Shown here piece by piece: positions 59,604-64,000 of a DNA stretch of 64,000 nt (position 1 is the stretch's first letter; every line of letters begins with the position of its first letter). The stretch is from the NCBI GenBank assembly GCA_913056215.1, contig CAJXMN010000002.1, positions 1 to 64,000 on the forward strand, read 5' to 3'. The notes beneath the pieces are model-generated. The model was not told the origin of the DNA. It did no database searches and was given only the letters and a program-made list of their open reading frames with translations. Position numbers and translations under genes: made by a program. The stretch comes from an uncultured Flavobacteriales bacterium (GTDB taxonomy: Bacteria > Bacteroidota > Bacteroidia > Flavobacteriales_D > Crocinitomicaceae).

Positions 59604-60335
59604 ATGAAAAAGCATTTTGTAAATATCAACGCTGATCTCGGTGAGGGGGCTGGGCAAGACGTCTTAATCATGCCTTACTTATCGAGCTGCAACATTGCTT
59701 GTGGTGGTCATACTGGTGACGAAAACACGGTGGAAACCACAATTCAGATGGCTCAAGATCATCAGGTGAAAATTGGGGCACATCCCTCCTACCCTGATCG
59801 AGCGCATTTTGGTCGAAAGCGTCCTGATATTGACAACATTGCTTTGGAAGAAAGTATTATGGAACAGTTAACGCTTTTTTTTAAGATCGCAGGTCAACAA
59901 TCCCTAGACGTGCATCACATCAAAGCTCACGGTGCTCTCTATAATGATGCTGCACGAGACGAGAATACAGCAACTTTATTTCTGAATGCTATACGGCGTC
60001 TTGGTATCACGTGTAAAATATATGCCCCTTTTAACTCTGTGCTTCACCACCTCGCAGCACCAACTTTCGAGGTGGTTTACGAGGCATTTATTGACCGCAT
60101 GTATAACGAGGATTTATCGTTAGTGAACCGCAATAACGCAAAAGCGCTTCACCAAAACCCTAAGGCAGCTTGGAAACAATTATACGATCTCTATTTTTTA
60201 GAAGAAGTAACTACCATCACGGGGAAAAAAGTAGCGATCAAGGCAAACACTTTTTGTATTCACGGCGATCATCCAGAAGCCTGTAACATGCTCCAGTACA
60301 TTCGGGAAAAACTCACAGAAATACCCGCTGAATAA
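59604..60335 (+). CDS. pxpA: 5-oxoprolinase subunit PxpA (LamB/YcsF family)
   Basis: VNINADLGEGAGQD; SSCNIACGGHTGDENTV; IGAHPSYPDRAHFGRK; IKAHGALYNDAARDENTA; FCIHGDHPEA. Confidence 0.96.
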   Translation: MKKHFVNINADLGEGAGQDVLIMPYLSSCNIACGGHTGDENTVETTIQMAQDHQVKIGAHPSYPDRAHFGRKRPDIDNIALEESIMEQLTLFFKIAGQQSLDVHHIKAHGALYNDAARDENTATLFLNAIRRLGITCKIYAPFNSVLHHLAAPTFEVVYEAFIDRMYNEDLSLVNRNNAKALHQNPKAAWKQLYDLYFLEEVTTITGKKVAIKANTFCIHGDHPEACNMLQYIREKLTEIPAE

Positions 60336-61081
60336 TGAAAACAACACCCTCTATAACCCGCTTTGGTGATGAAGCTATTCGACTCACATGGTCAACCAAA
60401 ATTGATATCTCAACTCATCAATTAATGATGGCGTGGATCGAAATATTGAACGAACAGTACAACACCTACCTACTCGATTTCACTTTAAGTTATAATGAAC
60501 TCTTACTGTACATACGGGACCCTCAACAAATTCATTCTTTTTTGGAAGAACTCGAACAGCTATGCTCTACTTCTATGAAACCAAAAAACCGGCCAGGTGA
60601 AACGGTGTATATACCTGTTTGTTATGATCAAGAGGTTGCTGCTGATCTTAAAACATTCTGCCAAGACAAATCAATTGCGGTGAATGATTTGGTGCGTTTA
60701 CATACAAAGGTTCGCTATCCAGTTCATTTTATAGGCTTTCTCCCAGGGTTTCCTTACCTCGGCGGTTTAGATAAACAACTTTTTAAAGCTCGCAAAAGCA
60801 AACCACGTTCATCCGTTCCTGAAGGTTCTGTAGGTATTGCTGGTCATCAAACCGGTGTATACCCTACTGCATCGCCAGGGGGTTGGAATATTATAGGTCG
60901 AACTCCCATGAAGTTTTTCGACCCTGAGTCACATCCTCCGTCCTTGCTTAAACCCGGTGATGACATCCAATTTTATTCGATTTCAGTTAAAACTTTTTAT
61001 ACATTAAAAAACGAAATTGCCAAGCAAAGTATCACGTCGCTGCGCGATCAACATCTAATATATTTTAAGCGCTATGATTGA
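60335..61081 (+). CDS. pxpB: 5-oxoprolinase subunit PxpB (KipI family)
   Basis: PVCYD...; VRYPVHFIGFLPGFPYLGGLDKQLFKARKSKPRSSVPEGSVGIAGHQTGVYPTASPGGWNIIGRTP. Confidence 0.95.
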   Translation: MKTTPSITRFGDEAIRLTWSTKIDISTHQLMMAWIEILNEQYNTYLLDFTLSYNELLLYIRDPQQIHSFLEELEQLCSTSMKPKNRPGETVYIPVCYDQEVAADLKTFCQDKSIAVNDLVRLHTKVRYPVHFIGFLPGFPYLGGLDKQLFKARKSKPRSSVPEGSVGIAGHQTGVYPTASPGGWNIIGRTPMKFFDPESHPPSLLKPGDDIQFYSISVKTFYTLKNEIAKQSITSLRDQHLIYFKRYD

Positions 61082-61922
61082 ATTTTTACATGCCGGTCTT
61101 CATACCACAATTCAGGATGGTGGAAGAAACACATATCGTTCCAGAGGTATCCCTGTATCTGGGGCTATGGACCAGCAAGCCTTTCACTTTGCCAATTTTT
61201 TACTTCGGAACGACCCGGAAACCCCTGTATTTGAATTTACTCAGCAAGGTCCAAAATTGTTCTTTCATGCAAGAACTCATGCAGTGCTGACGGGGGGCTC
61301 ATACGAGGCGACTTTGAACGGAGCCCCAGTACCCTATGCGACACCCTTTTTTATACCTGCTAAAAGTGAGCTACATATCAAACACCTTTACGAAGGCAAT
61401 TACGGTTATTTGAGTATCGAAAATGGGTTTCACGCTCACCAAGTTCTGGGAAGCGCCAGCTACTGTCCAGCGGTTAACGACGCAGCAAAGTGTAAAAAAG
61501 GAGGCAATTATGTTTTTGTGCGTACCATCCAAAATTATGAAGAAAAACATGCACAAGTAAGCCGTGGATTTGCGAAACAGCAGAAAACTAAGGTGCCCGT
61601 TTATGCAGGGCCTGAATTTGACCTTCTCTCAGCTGAAGACCAGTCAGCGCTAGTTTCATCAAATTTCAGTATTAGTGCACACAGTAGCAGGATGGCAATA
61701 CAACTCAACCATTCCTTGAACTGCAAAGCTGAGGATATTTTAACCGCTCCTGTACAACCTGGCACAGTGCAGCTTACCCCTGGTGGTGATCTGATTGTAT
61801 TGATGCGCGATGCACAAACAACTGGCGGTTATGCACGTATTCTGCAATTATCGCATGCGGGGGTCAATAGCATTGCTCAATGTGGTGTAAATGAGCAACT
61901 CACTTTTTCCATGATAAAATAA
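61074..61922 (+). CDS. pxpC: 5-oxoprolinase subunit PxpC (biotin-dependent carboxyltransferase-like)
   Basis: TTIQDGGRNTYRSRGIPVSGAMDQQAFHFANFLLRND; LTPGGDLIVLMRDAQTTGGYARI. Confidence 0.95.
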   Translation: MIEFLHAGLHTTIQDGGRNTYRSRGIPVSGAMDQQAFHFANFLLRNDPETPVFEFTQQGPKLFFHARTHAVLTGGSYEATLNGAPVPYATPFFIPAKSELHIKHLYEGNYGYLSIENGFHAHQVLGSASYCPAVNDAAKCKKGGNYVFVRTIQNYEEKHAQVSRGFAKQQKTKVPVYAGPEFDLLSAEDQSALVSSNFSISAHSSRMAIQLNHSLNCKAEDILTAPVQPGTVQLTPGGDLIVLMRDAQTTGGYARILQLSHAGVNSIAQCGVNEQLTFSMIK

Positions 61923-61952
61923 GATTTCATTCATTTAAATTTAAACGTCTCT

Positions 61953-62702
61953 ATGAGTAGAATAGCACCTTCTGGACAACCTTCTGTTGAAGTTTGGGGT
62001 ATCGAAATTATGGAACCCGTGGTGACGTTCACAGATATGTGGATAGCCGCCGTTTGTATTTTTGCCTATTTCAAGCTGCGCAAACTCAACAAGAAAGGAC
62101 GTGTGCACCAATACATCCGCTTATATTTTGGAATCATGGCCATTGCCACCATACTGGGTGGATTGTTGGGTCATGCCTTTCAACACGTTGTAGGATTAAG
62201 CTGGAAACTCCCAGGCTGGCTGATCAGTATGCTCGCAGTCATGGCTATTGAGCGTGCTTCAATCATGCACGCCCTACCTATATTGAATAAGCGCTTTGGA
62301 AAACTCCTTGAAGTAGCCAACGTCGTCGAGCTTCTCACGTTTGCCATCATCACTTTTTCAACGCTCAACTTTTTCTTTATCCAGATTCATTCCGCCTACG
62401 GTTTAGGTCTTGTTGTTTTACCCATACATTTTTACGTTTACTGGAAATCTGGCAATGAGGGGAGCCGTATCTTCTTTCTAACCGTTCTTTTCGCCATACT
62501 CGCAGCATTTTTCTACACAAGTGAAATAGGAATACATAGGTGGTTTAATCATCTCGACCTCGCTCATACAGTAATGGCGATCAGTATGTATTTCTTTTAT
62601 CGCGGTGCACGAAAGCTCAAAGTATTGTCGAAGGACGATCTTCGAACAGAAAAAATATCTTTCATGACCGCAATGAAGCAGAGTGTTAAGCGTAAAAAGT
62701 GA
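61953..62702 (+). CDS. Polytopic membrane protein of unknown function (DUF6962-like)
   Basis: About 7 hydrophobic segments; EPVVTFTDMWIAAVCIFAYFKL. Confidence 0.65.
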   Translation: MSRIAPSGQPSVEVWGIEIMEPVVTFTDMWIAAVCIFAYFKLRKLNKKGRVHQYIRLYFGIMAIATILGGLLGHAFQHVVGLSWKLPGWLISMLAVMAIERASIMHALPILNKRFGKLLEVANVVELLTFAIITFSTLNFFFIQIHSAYGLGLVVLPIHFYVYWKSGNEGSRIFFLTVLFAILAAFFYTSEIGIHRWFNHLDLAHTVMAISMYFFYRGARKLKVLSKDDLRTEKISFMTAMKQSVKRKK

Positions 62703-62743
62703 AAACTATTCCTTCTTCTGGAACGATCTTATTAAATAGTGTT

Positions 62744-63256
62744 TCAATCTTCCTTTTCTAATTCAGGAAAGTAGATGCGATCTTTCACAATAATAGCTTC
62801 TGGAAACTCTTCCAGGAGTTGAGCGCGCACCTTTTCCGCCTCCAATCGCGTACGGAAATCACCCAGTAATAGATTATAATTTGGTGCTTTATACTCAATA
62901 TATGTTTCTGCACCTGAATTGCGGGTTAAAATTTTGGAGCGCGCCTCATCCACATTCTTCCGTTTCTGATCAAAATAAAGCTGTACACGAAAGCCATCTA
63001 TCTGTGGGGCCTGAGCCGGTGGAATTTTGGCCGCCTTAAAATCGACTAATTTGTCGATGCGCGGATCTTTTTTAATGGTTACTGATCCTCTTTCAAAAAC
63101 GGTATCCTCTGATATCGTATCGCGATCATTTACAGCTGTTGTTTCCCGCGTTGCTTCCTTTTCAGCCTGACCTCCTTCAGTCTTCCACCATTCTTCAGCC
63201 TGACCAAATGTTAAGAAGGCATTTATAAAGAAGAAAAGGAAAAACATTCTATGCAT
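62744..63256 (-). CDS. SPOR domain-containing protein
   Basis: DGFRVQLYFDQKRKNVDEARSKIL...YNLLLGDFRTRLEAEKVRAQLLEEFPEAIIVKDRI; signal peptide. Confidence 0.85.
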   Translation of the reverse strand: MHRMFFLFFFINAFLTFGQAEEWWKTEGGQAEKEATRETTAVNDRDTISEDTVFERGSVTIKKDPRIDKLVDFKAAKIPPAQAPQIDGFRVQLYFDQKRKNVDEARSKILTRNSGAETYIEYKAPNYNLLLGDFRTRLEAEKVRAQLLEEFPEAIIVKDRIYFPELEKED

Positions 63257-63379
63257 AACCGCTTTTTTGACAAATTTAAGGAATTAATTCGTATTCTCTT
63301 AAACAATTGCCATGCCACACGCTTACATAGCTAACATTAATGTAAATCATAAAAAATTTTTATTCGTCGATCAAAACTA

Positions 63380-63387
63380 TATATTTG
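63380..63387 (+). promoter_or_regulatory. -7 box TATATTTG
   Basis: TAnnTTTG immediately upstream of GTG 63392. Confidence 0.45.
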
Positions 63388-63391
63388 TTGC

Positions 63392-63724
63392 GTGAATCGA
63401 CAACGTACATATTGTTTCATTTGCCTTGTGAGTTTGATGTTTTTTTTCACAAACTCCGTTCTTTTTATCTGTGATTCTATTTTTAGCAGTCTCGCTGAAC
63501 ATTACATCGAACAGTCTGACCTAATGGAAGGCGAAACAGAAAACGAAAGTGAATCAAAAAAACCAACACAAAACCCCACCGAGGAAGAAGAGGAACATGC
63601 CTCCTTTAAATTTCCAACTTTTACTTCTCACCAAGAAACATTCACGGCTACATTCACGACTCAATTCTACTGGTACAACCTTAGCCTAAACATACCCACA
63701 GAACCCCCTGAACAAGCTGTTTAG
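63392..63724 (+). CDS. Hypothetical exported/membrane-anchored protein
   Basis: N-terminal hydrophobic segment then an acidic linker; start uncertain (GTG 63392 or ATG 63437). Confidence 0.55.
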   Translation: MNRQRTYCFICLVSLMFFFTNSVLFICDSIFSSLAEHYIEQSDLMEGETENESESKKPTQNPTEEEEEHASFKFPTFTSHQETFTATFTTQFYWYNLSLNIPTEPPEQAV

Positions 63725-63752
63725 TTATTCCTGACACTGATCACCAATATCC

Positions 63753-63774
63753 AAAACAGGTGACGCCTGTTTTC
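63753..63774 (+). terminator. Short rho-independent terminator-like hairpin
   Basis: AAAACAGG-TGACG-CCTGTTTT. Confidence 0.5.
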
Positions 63775-63832
63775 ATGATTAAATTGATTTTACGAATAGA
63801 TTGACTTTACGTCAACAAACAGCTTGAATACA

Positions 63833-64000
63833 ATGAAAAATAACTCATTTCTTAAGAATTTAAAATATGACCTCCCATCTGGTTTGGTGGTGTTTTTGGT
63901 GGCACTTCCCTTATGCTTAGGGATTGCTCTCGCTTCAGGAGCACCAATGTTTGCTGGAATAATCGCTGGAATTGTCGGTGGTATAATTGTCGGTACGCTG
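63833..64000 (+). CDS. SulP family inorganic anion transporter, N-terminal part (runs off window)
   Basis: Manual translation [56 protein letters not shown]. Confidence 0.9.
   Translation, partial: MKNNSFLKNLKYDLPSGLVVFLVALPLCLGIALASGAPMFAGIIAGIVGGIIVGTL

Noticed and set aside
59604-61922. Overlapping three-gene cluster (TAATG and 8-nt overlap) considered as a novel carboxylase system
   Set aside because: Clear PxpABC 5-oxoprolinase; overlaps are typical.

Overview
The window looks like an ordinary chromosomal segment of a Bacteroidetes (Flavobacteriia-like) genome. Three things point that way: type IX secretion components (SprA and T9SS sorting-domain proteins), an alternative complex III (Act) operon, and TAnnTTTG-type promoter boxes. 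Most of it is housekeeping: RidA, fRMsr, Pth, sirtuin, MaeB, RuvA, SprA, Dxr, a TPR two-component pair, QueG, RuvB, ActABCDEF-CoxBA, ALDH, GGGPS, PPTase, DUF177-rpmF-plsX-fabH-accB-accC, PxpABC, and the start of a SulP transporter. No rRNA, tRNA, CRISPR array or transposase was recognised. The most unusual segment is a compact, AT-rich four-gene cassette at about 26318-28852 (minus strand), inserted between a GNAT gene and dxr. It encodes an XRE regulator, an HNH-nuclease-like protein, a HIT hydrolase and a SAM methyltransferase. A 14-bp-arm inverted repeat overlaps the predicted promoter of the XRE gene, and that promoter predicts a leaderless start. I propose this as a candidate uncharacterised restriction/defence-like system. 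Other notable items: a decayed secreted TonB_C-domain gene missed by the ORF track (53646-54112), an ActC with a helix-hairpin-helix tail, an ActA with six CxxCH motifs, a sigma-54 response regulator without a Fis/HTH domain, an RGG/coiled-coil insertion in SprA, and a possible stand-alone small RNA or terminator element near 30.4 kb. All functional calls are by reading motifs. No database search was run.
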